Below, in pieces: positions 52,435-60,696 of a DNA stretch of 64,000 bases. The stretch comes from DATMQA01 sp035566895 (lineage in GTDB: Bacteria > Verrucomicrobiota > Verrucomicrobiia > Limisphaerales > UBA8199). The notes below the pieces were generated by a model that was not told the DNA's origin, ran no database searches, and saw only the letters and a list, made by a program, of their open reading frames with translations. Each line of letters opens with the position of its first letter. The stretch's first letter is position 1. A program made the translations under genes and the position numbers. Location: positions 1 through 64,000 of the forward strand of contig DATMQA010000074.1 in assembly GCA_035566895.1 (NCBI GenBank), written 5' to 3'.

Positions 52435-54807
52435 ATGCCCCTGGCCTCCCTCATTTTCTCTTCCTGGAACTGGCTCTGGCTCGCCGTATCCGCGACGGCA
52501 ATCGGCCTCTTTCTTCTCCTTTGGACCTATCGCGCCGCGCCACCCGGTCTCGCCCGCTGGCTCTGTCCTTTTTTGAAGGCTCTCGGCCTTGCCGCCCTCG
52601 CGGTCTGTTTGTTGGAACCGCTCTGGTCTGGCCAACACGCCCGTCCCGGTGCCAATCTCTTCGCCATCGTCGCCGATAACAGCCAGGGGCTGCAGATCAA
52701 AGACCGCGGCGCAACGCAAACCCGGGGGGAGTCGCTCCTCGGCCTGCTCAATCCCCAGCGCGCCTCTTGGCAGGCAAGGCTCGAAGAAAATTTCGAGGTG
52801 CGCCGTTATTTTTTCGATGCCCGACTCCAAACCACCAAAGACTTCGGCGAATTGGCTTTCGACGGGCGGGCTTCGGCCATCGGCTCTGCCCTTCACACCA
52901 TCGCGGAGCGCTATCATACCCGTCCTTTGGCTGGCGTCCTCCTGCTGACGGACGGCAATGCTACCGATTTGCACAGCCCCCCTGATTTAACCGGCCTCCC
53001 GCCTATCTATCCCGTAGTCATTGGCAGCCCCGAGCCGGTCAAAGACCTCGCTCTCCAACAGGTCCACTCCACCCAAACCGATTTCGAAGACGCCCCCGTC
53101 TCCCTTCAGGCCGACGTGACCGCCGCCGGTTACTCCGGTCAATCGATTGTTGCTCAGGTGCTCGATGTTACTGGCCGGCAGGTATCCGAACAAACGCTCA
53201 AGGCGCGCAAGGATAACGACCTGCTCGCCTTCCGTTTTCAATTGCGGCCGGAAAAACATGGCCTCTCCTTCTACCGCGTCCGTGTTCGGGTCAGGGAGGA
53301 GTTGACCGGACCGGCTTCTTCCCAAGCCTCCAGCGAAGCTACCCTCGCCAACAACAGCACCGTGCTGGTCGTGGACCGCGGGCGCGGACCCTTTCGCATT
53401 CTTTATGTCGCGGGCCGGCCCAACTGGGAATTCAAGTTCCTCAACCGTGCCGTGCAGGAGGATGAGCAACTGCAAATGGTCGGCCTCATCCGTGTCGCCC
53501 GGCGCGAACCCAAATTCAATTTCCTGGGCCGGGCGGGTGAAAGCAGCAACCCGCTCTTTCGCGGCTTCGGCAACCAGGCCCCCGATGAGGTCGAGCGTTA
53601 CGATCAGCCGGTGCTGGTCCGGTTGAATGCTCGCGACGAATTCGAACTGCGCGGCGGCTTCCCGCGCACGCCCGAGGACCTCTATGCTTACCACGCCGTT
53701 ATCCTCGATGATTTGGAATCCGAGTTTTTCACCCCGGACCAGCAAGCCTTGCTGCAAAAATTTGTCTCCGAACGCGGCGGCGGTTTCCTCATGCTCGGGG
53801 GCATGGAGTGCTTTCAGCCGGGCAAGTATCAGCGGACGTCGATCGGCGATATGCTGCCGGTTTACCTGGACCGGGTTGAGGAAACTAATCCTCCCGGCCC
53901 GTTGCGCTTGAGCCTGACCCGCGAAGGTCTCCTCCAGGCCTGGGCGCGGCTGCGCGACAATGAAGCGGATGAAAAAGCTCGGCTGCAGACCGTGGCCCCT
54001 TTCCAGGTTCTCAACCGCATCCGCGAGGTTAAGCCAGGCGCGACTACCATTGCGAACGTGACCGATGCCGCCGGCAAACAATACCCGGCGCTCGTCATCC
54101 AACGCTTTGGCCGTGGCCGCACCGCCGCGCTGACCCTCGGCGATGTCTGGCATTGGGGTCTGCACGATGCCGACGCGCATCGCGACATGGATAAGGCCTG
54201 GCGGCAGCTCATGCGCTGGCTGGTAACTGAGGTCCCTAACCGGGTCGAGGTCACCGCCGAACCCCGGCCTGACGACCCCAATGGCGCCGTGTTGCTTCAG
54301 GTGCGCGTGCGCGACCCAAAATTCCAGCCGCTTGATAACGCCAGCATCAATCTTCAAGTGCAGCCGGCAATGGTGGAAGGGCTCGCCGGTTCCCAGACCA
54401 ATGCCCTGCGGCTCCAGGCGGAGCCGTCCGCCGAGGAACCAGGCCTATATCAAACAACCTACGTCCCGCGCTCCGCTGGCGGCTACGAAGCCGTTGTCGG
54501 CGTAACCAACGCCGCGGGCGAGGAAGTGGGTCATGCCACTGCAGGCTGGAGCACCGACCTGGCCGCCGAAGAATTCCGTTCCCTTACCCCTAATGTCGCG
54601 CTGCTCCAATCCATCGCCCGCAAAACCGGCGGCCAAGTCATCTCTGCCGAGAAGCTCGACCAGTTCGCCCGGTCCCTTCCCCATCGCCATGCGCCCGTCA
54701 TGGAGGCGTGGACCTATCCCCTTTGGCACACTCCCGCGATGTTCGGCTTTGCCCTCGTCTGCTTCCTCTCCGAATGGGGACTAAGACGGTGGAAGGGTAT
54801 GCCCTAA
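52435..54807 (+). CDS. Membrane protein with VWA-like and glutamine-amidotransferase-like domains
   Basis: 790 aa, starts 1 nt after the DUF4175 stop. Two N-terminal membrane segments (about 12-28 and 44-62) precede a VWA-like domain whose metal site is degraded: the expected DxSxS reads DNSQG, although LLLTDGNATD is kept. A central domain FRILYVAGRPNWEFKFLNRA to LQKFVSERGGGFLMLGGMECF has the class I glutamine-amidotransferase-like fold, without a clear catalytic Cys. A C-terminal membrane helix closes the protein. This architecture is a regular member of MoxR/BatA clusters. It probably has a structural, not catalytic, role. Confidence 0.85.
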   Translation: MPLASLIFSSWNWLWLAVSATAIGLFLLLWTYRAAPPGLARWLCPFLKALGLAALAVCLLEPLWSGQHARPGANLFAIVADNSQGLQIKDRGATQTRGESLLGLLNPQRASWQARLEENFEVRRYFFDARLQTTKDFGELAFDGRASAIGSALHTIAERYHTRPLAGVLLLTDGNATDLHSPPDLTGLPPIYPVVIGSPEPVKDLALQQVHSTQTDFEDAPVSLQADVTAAGYSGQSIVAQVLDVTGRQVSEQTLKARKDNDLLAFRFQLRPEKHGLSFYRVRVRVREELTGPASSQASSEATLANNSTVLVVDRGRGPFRILYVAGRPNWEFKFLNRAVQEDEQLQMVGLIRVARREPKFNFLGRAGESSNPLFRGFGNQAPDEVERYDQPVLVRLNARDEFELRGGFPRTPEDLYAYHAVILDDLESEFFTPDQQALLQKFVSERGGGFLMLGGMECFQPGKYQRTSIGDMLPVYLDRVEETNPPGPLRLSLTREGLLQAWARLRDNEADEKARLQTVAPFQVLNRIREVKPGATTIANVTDAAGKQYPALVIQRFGRGRTAALTLGDVWHWGLHDADAHRDMDKAWRQLMRWLVTEVPNRVEVTAEPRPDDPNGAVLLQVRVRDPKFQPLDNASINLQVQPAMVEGLAGSQTNALRLQAEPSAEEPGLYQTTYVPRSAGGYEAVVGVTNAAGEEVGHATAGWSTDLAAEEFRSLTPNVALLQSIARKTGGQVISAEKLDQFARSLPHRHAPVMEAWTYPLWHTPAMFGFALVCFLSEWGLRRWKGMP

Positions 54808-54910
54808 AAATCGTAATCCCGGTCTTAATCTTAATCGTAATCCCAACCCCTCCCGCAAACATCGCCCCAAAACCCGAATCCCGAATCCGAAATCCGAAAT
54901 GCGAACTCCG
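54808..54910 (+). repeat. Adjoining 6-bp (AATCGT/AATCTT) and 7-bp (GAATCCC/GAAATCC) arrays
   Basis: AATCGTAATCCC...TTAATCTTAATCG units (54808-54850) followed by CCCGAATCCCGAATCCGAAA-type units (54869-54910) fill the gap after the amidotransferase-like gene and contain the ATG at 54899. Confidence 0.7.
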
Positions 54911-55990
54911 ATTGCCAATGACCAGTTGCTTCCCGAGCGGACGCCAAGTCTCATTGACACCCCGCTTCAGCGGGGTGGACCAACAGGTCGTGAAGGGCAG
55001 AATCGCTTTAGCGGTTTCTCGCCTGCTTTGAAACCGCAGGGTTTCAGCCTTCGGATTCTCCTCTGGCTTCTCGCCACTCTCGCCTCATCGTTTGCCGCCG
55101 ACCGCACCGGCGTCATCCTCGTCGTCGGCGCCCCCGGCGAACCCGAGTTCGCCACCAACTTCGTCCGTCAGGCCTCTCTTTGGGAAACTGCTTGTGCCCG
55201 CGCCGAGTGCCGGCACATCACCATCGGCCTCGCACCCAACGGTTTAACCAACGATTACGACCTGCTTAAACAAACTCTGGCCGCCGAGCCGACCAACGGC
55301 TTGGGCCAGCTCTGGCTCGTTCTCATCGGCCACGGCACCTTCGACGGCAAAGAAGCCTGGTTCAATTTGCGCGGCCCGGACGTTTCCGCCGGCGACTTGG
55401 CCCTTTGGCTCAAGCCTTTCCAACGCCCGCTTGCCCTCATCAACACCGCCTCTGCCAGCGCGCCTTTCCTCGCCAAACTCTCTGCCACCAACCGTGTCAT
55501 CATCACTGCAACCCGCAGCGGCAATGAACAAAACTTCGCCCGGTTCGGCCAATTCTTTGCTGAAGCGCTTACCAATTCTGAAGCAGACCTCGATCACGAT
55601 GGACAAATCTCGCTGCTCGAAGCCTTTCTAACTGCTTCCCGTCAGGTCGCCGAGTTCTACAAAGTCGAAGGCCGCCTCGCCACCGAGCATGCCTTGCTCG
55701 ATGACAACGGCGACGCCTTGGGCACCCCCGCCGATTGGTTTACAGGCCTGCGTGCCACCAAGCGCGCCAAAGAAAATGCCCCCCTCGACGGCTTGCTGGC
55801 CCGGCAATGGTATCTCATCGCGAGTGACGCCGAGCGAAAACTCTCCCCCGAACAACGCGCTCGCCGCGACGCCCTCGAACGCGAGGTCTTCCTCCTCCGC
55901 GACAAAAAAGCCCAAATGGATGAGGGAACCTACTATCGCCAGCTTGAAAAGCTCCTCCTCGACCTGGCGCGCTCCAACGACGCCACCTGA
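54899..55990 (+). CDS. Exported caspase/C13-like protein with degraded active site and an EF-hand
   Basis: 363 aa from the ATG at 54899; a TTG at 55028 (codon 44) would begin directly at a good signal peptide (LRILLWLLATLASSFAA). The fold is suggested by VILVVGAPGEPEF, the His145 strand end LVLIGHGTFDG and the strand LALINTASASAPF, where peptidases of clan CD have their catalytic Cys; here the site reads T-A-S-A-S, so there is no Cys. A canonical EF-hand loop DLDHDGQISLLE (230-241) follows. It closes the MoxR cluster. Probably a non-peptidase binding protein or an inactive relative. Three hairpin repeats (54958-55045) cover its first codons. Confidence 0.7.
   Translation: MRTPIANDQLLPERTPSLIDTPLQRGGPTGREGQNRFSGFSPALKPQGFSLRILLWLLATLASSFAADRTGVILVVGAPGEPEFATNFVRQASLWETACARAECRHITIGLAPNGLTNDYDLLKQTLAAEPTNGLGQLWLVLIGHGTFDGKEAWFNLRGPDVSAGDLALWLKPFQRPLALINTASASAPFLAKLSATNRVIITATRSGNEQNFARFGQFFAEALTNSEADLDHDGQISLLEAFLTASRQVAEFYKVEGRLATEHALLDDNGDALGTPADWFTGLRATKRAKENAPLDGLLARQWYLIASDAERKLSPEQRARRDALEREVFLLRDKKAQMDEGTYYRQLEKLLLDLARSNDAT
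54958..55045. repeat. Three successive hairpins at the 5' end of the caspase-like gene
   Basis: CACCCCGC-TTCA-GCGGGGTG (54958-54977), AATCGC-TTTA-GCGGTT (55001-55016, one G-T pair) and GAAACC-GCAG-GGTTTC (55030-55045). They lie between the ATG at 54899 and the signal-peptide core. Confidence 0.65.
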
Positions 55991-56163
55991 AATGTGACAG
56001 AGGTAGGGCGCAGTGTGAATCTCCTCTCCGCACAGACTGCAACCAAACCACGTCGCCCCCAAAGCGATTTGCGGGCCGGTGCGGACCCCCGACTGAGTGT
56101 AAGGAGTTTCGCGCTGAGCCCTGCTACTTGCGAGAAGCGGTCAAACCTCCTACCTTGAGCACC

Positions 56164-56379
56164 ATGAGCGAACTGGTTTTTGAAGTGACCCAAGAGGAAG
56201 ACGGCGGGTTCTGCGCCGAATGCTTGTCGGAGAACATTTTCACGCAAGGGGATACCTGGGATGCCCTGCGTACGAATGTCAAGGAGGCGGTGCGCGGCTA
56301 CTTTTTTGATCAACCCAAAACCGCTCCGAAACACATTCGGCTGCACTTAGTCCGGGACGAACTACTCGCTGGCGCATGA
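56164..56379 (+). CDS. hicB: HicB-family antitoxin-like protein
   Basis: 71 aa from the ATG at 56164; a longer open frame to 56128 lacks support. The sequence FEVTQEEDGGFCAECL with a later TQGDTWDALRTNVKEAVRGYF matches the short HicB/UPF0150 partial RNase H-like fold, which binds and neutralises the HicA toxin. No DNA-binding C-terminal domain is present, as in the short variants. Its TGA overlaps an ATG (56376, ATGA) that starts the hicA frame, the usual hicB-hicA coupling. Confidence 0.82.
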   Translation: MSELVFEVTQEEDGGFCAECLSENIFTQGDTWDALRTNVKEAVRGYFFDQPKTAPKHIRLHLVRDELLAGA

Positions 56380-56409
56380 AAGTGCCGCGGGATTTTAAGC
56401 GGGACACAT

Positions 56410-56619
56410 TTGGTCAAGGCACTCTGCCGCGACTGGGGTTATCTTCAGGTCCATCAAGAAGGTAGCCATATCATCTTGCAAACGGACTCGCCCGGACACC
56501 AGCGCCTGTCGATTCCCAACCACAATCCACTTCGCGTCGGTACACTCAACAGCATCGTGAGGGTCGTGGCCGCCCATAAAGGAGTGGACCGCCAAGCCGT
56601 CTTCGATTCACTCCGCTGA
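56410..56619 (+). CDS. hicA: HicA-family mRNA interferase toxin-like protein, 5' end apparently frameshifted
   Basis: The intact frame from a TTG at 56410 gives 69 aa: VKALCRDWGYLQVHQEGSHI, then LQTDSPGHQRLSIPNHNPL and a C-terminal helix. The catalytic His in GSHIIL is present. The natural start should be the ATG at 56376 (ATGA with hicB), which reads MKVPRDFKRDT, the usual HicA opening, but is then in a different frame: an extra T in the ATTT at 56408-56411 shifts it by +1. Without that T, the protein reads on without interruption. So hicA is a pseudogene, uses the TTG to make a form without its first residues, or the base is a sequencing error. Confidence 0.75.
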   Translation: MVKALCRDWGYLQVHQEGSHIILQTDSPGHQRLSIPNHNPLRVGTLNSIVRVVAAHKGVDRQAVFDSLR

Positions 56620-56721
56620 TTCGTAACTGAAGGGGATCTCAATGAACCGCTTGCCCTTTCCTGTCATCTGGGCAAGCTCGCCGTAAATAACCCGTGAATA
56701 ACCTGTCCAAAAATCTCGGAT

Positions 56722-56762
56722 TTTCACGTTTCAGGCCTCACGTTTCACGCCTCACGCCTCAC
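56722..56762 (+). repeat. Degenerate 7-bp array (TTTCACG/CCTCACG)
   Basis: About six units (TTTCACG, TTTCAGG, CCTCACG, TTTCACG, CCTCACG, CCTCACT) in the 250-bp gap between hicA and the DUF1501 gene; the rest of the gap shows no gene. Confidence 0.75.
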
Positions 56763-56869
56763 TTGCCCCTCCGGCCTTCACCCCACCAAATAATTTGAAA
56801 CCCATTTGCGCTTTCTTCGTCTAAAGAGCAATATAGTAGTGCCTCTGAATCATTGTGTGAGAATGTGTT

Positions 56870-58186
56870 ATGAATGATTGCTGCTCCTCCTTTTGCAATA
56901 GCCCCGAACATATCTGGCGTCCCAACCGCCGCGAGTTCCTCTTTGTCGGCCTGGTTGGCAGCCTTGGGTTGACCCTGGGTGAGCTCTTCAAACTTCAGGC
57001 CCAGTCGGCGGGCGCCAAAGCCCGCGCGCAGTCGGTCATCAACATCTTCCTGCCCGGTGGCATTGCCGCCCAGGAATCCTTCGACCCCAAACTCCTGGCC
57101 CCGATTGAATACCGCGGACCCCTCGGCGCGGTAAAAACCAGGCTCGAATCTGTTTATTTCTCCGAACAACTCAAGCGCACCGCCGAAATCGCCGACAAGA
57201 TTTGCGTCATCCGCTCGATGACCCACGGCGAGGCCGACCACGATCGCGGTACCCACAACATGTTCACCGGCTGGCGGCCCAGCCCCGCCGTCCAATACCC
57301 CAGCATCGGCAGCATCGTCTCCCATGAGCTGGGCTCGCGCAACGACTTGCCACCTTACGTTTGCATTCCCAATCAGCCGAACAGCTTCGCCGGCACAGGT
57401 TTCCTGGGTTCGGCCTACGGCCCTTTCAGCCTGGGCGCCGACCCGGGTAACGGCGCGTTCAAAGTGCGCGACCTTAACCTGCCCAGTGGCGTGGACGATA
57501 AACGGTTTGCCGAACGCCGCGAAATGCGCTCGGTCATCGATGCCCACTTCGGCTCCCTCGAAAAATCCGACGCCTTGGCCGGCATGGACGCCTTTTACCA
57601 ACGCGCCTACGCTATGATGAGTTCGGACAAAGCGCGGGCCGCCTTCGACTTGAAACAAGAACCGGATAAGCTGCGCGATGATTATGGCCGCAATACTGCC
57701 GGCCAACGAATGTTGCTGGCCCGCCGCTTGGTCGAATCGGGCGTGCGCTTCGTTTCGCTGACTTACGGTGGCTGGGACCATCACGACAATATCCGCAATG
57801 GCGTGACCTCCCAAATGCCCAGTTTCGACCAGGCTTTTGCCGCTCTCATCCGCGACCTCGACACCCGCGGGATGCTCGATTCCACACTGGTCCTGGTGAC
57901 CACCGAATTTGGCCGCACGCCGAAAGTCAACGGCACCGCTGGGCGCGACCATTATCCCAAAGTTTTTAGCATCGTCATGGCCGGCGGCGGTATCAAACAA
58001 GGTTGCGTTCACGGTTCGACCGACCCCACCGGCAGCGAGCCCGACAGCGACCCCCTGACCGTGCCCGACTACGCCGCGACGATCTACCACCTGCTTGGCA
58101 TCGATTGGGAAAAGACACTGCTGGCCGGCACGCGCCCGGTGAAGATTGTCAAAGACGGCGAGATCGCCCACGGCCTCCTGGCGTGA
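56870..58186 (+). CDS. DUF1501 domain protein (sulfatase-like fold)
   Basis: 438 aa. An N-terminal Tat-like signal (NRREFLFVGLVGSLGLTLGE) suggests folded export. DUF1501 landmarks follow: INIFLPGGIAAQESFDPKL, VIRSMTHGEADHDRGTHNMF, the FVSLTYGGWDHHDN segment and LVLVTTEFGRTPKVNG near the C-terminus, with HGSTD and a final YHLLGID. Its His and Asp residues are those expected for an alkaline-phosphatase-superfamily metal site. The family is abundant in planctomycetes and verrucomicrobia next to DUF1549/DUF1553 genes, as here, and is thought to act in polysaccharide or cell-surface chemistry. A 7-bp array starts at its stop codon. Confidence 0.92.
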   Translation: MNDCCSSFCNSPEHIWRPNRREFLFVGLVGSLGLTLGELFKLQAQSAGAKARAQSVINIFLPGGIAAQESFDPKLLAPIEYRGPLGAVKTRLESVYFSEQLKRTAEIADKICVIRSMTHGEADHDRGTHNMFTGWRPSPAVQYPSIGSIVSHELGSRNDLPPYVCIPNQPNSFAGTGFLGSAYGPFSLGADPGNGAFKVRDLNLPSGVDDKRFAERREMRSVIDAHFGSLEKSDALAGMDAFYQRAYAMMSSDKARAAFDLKQEPDKLRDDYGRNTAGQRMLLARRLVESGVRFVSLTYGGWDHHDNIRNGVTSQMPSFDQAFAALIRDLDTRGMLDSTLVLVTTEFGRTPKVNGTAGRDHYPKVFSIVMAGGGIKQGCVHGSTDPTGSEPDSDPLTVPDYAATIYHLLGIDWEKTLLAGTRPVKIVKDGEIAHGLLA

Positions 58187-58213
58187 AGCGTGAAACGTAA
58201 AACGTGAAAGGTG
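58182..58213 (+). repeat. Degenerate 7-bp array (CGTGAAA) over the DUF1501 stop
   Basis: GCGTGAAGCGTGAAACGTAA and AACGTGAAAGGTG; the first unit supplies the TGA stop codon. Confidence 0.7.
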
Positions 58214-58245
58214 AATCTGACGGTTGGCCGTCCGGAGGTGGGCAG

Positions 58246-60696
58246 ATGAGCCAAAGCAGCCATGCCACGACCGAACCACGCGTAACTCTACGCGGCGGCG
58301 CTGATTTCGGCCTTCGGATTTCGGCCTTCTTTCGGATTTCGGATTTCGGCCTTCGGATTTTACGCGGTTCCATGCTCCTCGGCCTTCTCTTGCTGCCCTG
58401 GCTCGCTCCCGCAGTTTCTCCCCAGCTCCGCACCATCACTCCCACCGGCGCTCAGCGCGGCACCGAACTCGAGGTCCTCTTCGAAGGCGATCGTCTCCAG
58501 GATACCCAGGAAATCCTTTGCTATGAGCCCGGGATTGAGCTGCTGAATTTTAACAAGGTTACCAACCGAATCGTCAAAGCCGACTTGAAAATTGCCGCGG
58601 ACTGCGCCCTCGGCGAACATCATCTGCGCCTCCGCACCGCGACCGGCCTTTCCGAATTGCGCACCTTTTTTGTCGGGCCGTTTCCGGTTGTTGATGAAGA
58701 CGAGCCGAACAACACCCCAACCAATGCCCAGCCAGTGGAACTCAACACAACTGTCGCCGGCATCATCAAGGCCGAGGATGTGGACTGCTTTGCCGTCGAA
58801 CTTAAGAAAGGCCAGCGCCTCTCGGTCGAAGTCGAAGGCATGCGCCTGGGCCGCGGTGTTTTCGATCCGCGTCTCGCCATCCTGGATTCGGATGGCTCAC
58901 TCCTTGCCGATGTCGATGATACCGTGCTGGCCATGCAGGACCCCTTCGTGAGCCTGCTCGCGCCGAGGGACGGCACCTATATCATCCGACTGAGGGAAGC
59001 CACTTACGGCGGAAGTGATCTCTGCCATTACCGCCTCCATATCGGTACCTTTCCGCGCCCCACCTCGGTTTTCCCTCTCGGCGGCAAGACCGGCGAAACT
59101 CTCAAACTGAAGTGCTTCAGCGAGGCCACCGGCGAGTTTACGCACGAAATCAAGCTGCCCGAAACGCCTCAGGAAAGATTTGCCGTTTTCCCCGCGCTGG
59201 ACGGCCTGCTCGCCCCTACGCCCAATTGGCTTCGCGTTTCTGATTTCCCAAACGTCCTCGCCGCCGCCCCCAACCAGGACCGTGAACACGCTACCGCCAC
59301 TGACCAACTTCCGCCGCTGGCTCTCAACGGTATCCTCGCCCAAAAAGGGCAGGAAGATTGGTTTCGTTTCCCAGCCACGAAAGGGCTTGCGCTGACCGTC
59401 AGTGTCTATGCCCGCCGTCTTCGCTCGCCGCTGGATTCCATTCTCGAGGTGTTCGACCCCAAAGGCCAAAGCCTCGCCTCTAACGACGATGCCGTCGGCG
59501 CCGATAGTTCCCTCAAGTTCACCCCCTCCGAAACCACTAACTACTTTGTTCGCGTGCGCGATACGCTTGGCCGTGGCGGTCCGGATTTCACTTATCGAGT
59601 CGAAATCACCCTGGTCCAGCCCAGCCTGGCTCTGAAGATTCCTGAGGTAGCCCGCAATGACACCCAATCACGCCAGTTCATCGCCGTGCCGCGCGGTAAC
59701 CGGTTTGCCACGCTCATCTCCGCTAAACGCGCCAACTTCGGCAGCGAACTCGCCTTCGCCCTGCCCGAACTGCCGCCCGGCATCACCATGCTGGCTGCCG
59801 CTATGGCCAAAAACATTGATGCGATGCCGCTGGTCTTCGAGACCGCGGCCGACGCCCCGCTCGGTTGCCGGTTGCTCGACTTGACCGCCACCGGCACCAA
59901 CGGCACCAACCAGGTCGTCGGCAAGTTCCGCCAGGACGTCGAGTTGGTTGAAGGACCCAACAACACCAGTTACTATGGCACCAGCGTCGATAAACTCTGT
60001 GTCGCCGTCGTCAAGGAGGCCCCCTTCCATTTGCGAATCGTCGAACCCAAGGTCCCATTGGTCCAGGCCGGCTCAATGCGCCTTGAAGTCGTTGCCGAGC
60101 GCGAGGCCGACTTCGACGAGCCGATCGAACTCCAAATGGTTTGGAACCCGCCAGGGGTCAATTCTCAGTCGGAAGCCACCATTCCCAAAGGAGCGACCAA
60201 CGTCTTTTATCAACTCAATGCCGGCGGTGGTGCAGAAACACGCACTTGGAAGATCGCCGTTTTGGGCCATGCCACCGTCCAAAAAGGCGAGCTCTATGTC
60301 TCTTCCCAACTTACGGACTTGGAAGTCGCCAAACCGTTCCTCACGGGAAAAATCGAGACCCTCTGGGTCAACCCCGGCAAAACCGGCAAGCTCACCGTCA
60401 ACCTGCAACAAGTAAAACCATTCGAAGGCAAATCCACTATCCACCTGTTTGGTCTTCCGGAAAAAGTCACCGCCGCCGAGCGGGAAATTTCTAAAGACGA
60501 CCCGGAAGTTGTATTTGATGTCACCGTAGCCACCAATTGCGCCACGGGTTCATTCAAAAACCTCTTCTGTGCAGTGGACGTGAAGCAGAACGGCGAGGTG
60601 ATCCCTCACACCATCGCTCAGGGCGGCATCCTGCGCATCGTCCCACCTAAGAAAGACGATACCAAAGTGGCTGCGGCGACCGGCTCGAAGAAATGA
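58246..60696 (+). CDS. Exported protein with pre-peptidase C-terminal (PPC) domains
   Basis: 816 aa from the ATG at 58246, chosen because a strong Shine-Dalgarno GGAGGTG lies 5 nt upstream; a GTG at 58204 would add 14 residues and an ATG at 58372 would begin right at the signal-peptide core (MLLGLLLLPWLAPAVS). The n-region between them (FGLRISAFFRISDFGLRIL) is coded by a GATTTCGG array. At least two PPC-like domains follow (DEDEPNNTPTNAQPVEL...VDCFAVELKKGQRLSVEV and GQEDWFRFPATKGLALTVSV), then Ig-like beta domains. Such proteins bind or present surface substrates. It overlaps the DUF1549 gene by 4 nt (ATGA), so the two are co-translated. Confidence 0.82.
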   Translation: MSQSSHATTEPRVTLRGGADFGLRISAFFRISDFGLRILRGSMLLGLLLLPWLAPAVSPQLRTITPTGAQRGTELEVLFEGDRLQDTQEILCYEPGIELLNFNKVTNRIVKADLKIAADCALGEHHLRLRTATGLSELRTFFVGPFPVVDEDEPNNTPTNAQPVELNTTVAGIIKAEDVDCFAVELKKGQRLSVEVEGMRLGRGVFDPRLAILDSDGSLLADVDDTVLAMQDPFVSLLAPRDGTYIIRLREATYGGSDLCHYRLHIGTFPRPTSVFPLGGKTGETLKLKCFSEATGEFTHEIKLPETPQERFAVFPALDGLLAPTPNWLRVSDFPNVLAAAPNQDREHATATDQLPPLALNGILAQKGQEDWFRFPATKGLALTVSVYARRLRSPLDSILEVFDPKGQSLASNDDAVGADSSLKFTPSETTNYFVRVRDTLGRGGPDFTYRVEITLVQPSLALKIPEVARNDTQSRQFIAVPRGNRFATLISAKRANFGSELAFALPELPPGITMLAAAMAKNIDAMPLVFETAADAPLGCRLLDLTATGTNGTNQVVGKFRQDVELVEGPNNTSYYGTSVDKLCVAVVKEAPFHLRIVEPKVPLVQAGSMRLEVVAEREADFDEPIELQMVWNPPGVNSQSEATIPKGATNVFYQLNAGGGAETRTWKIAVLGHATVQKGELYVSSQLTDLEVAKPFLTGKIETLWVNPGKTGKLTVNLQQVKPFEGKSTIHLFGLPEKVTAAEREISKDDPEVVFDVTVATNCATGSFKNLFCAVDVKQNGEVIPHTIAQGGILRIVPPKKDDTKVAAATGSKK
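58303..58362 (+). repeat. Degenerate array (GGATTTCGGCCTTC type) coding the PPC-protein n-region
   Basis: Units GATTTCGGCCTTCG, GATTTCGGCCTTCTTTCG, GATTTCG, GATTTCGGCCTTCG follow each other between the ATG at 58246 and the signal-peptide core. Related to the sequence at 44753-44880. Confidence 0.7.
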
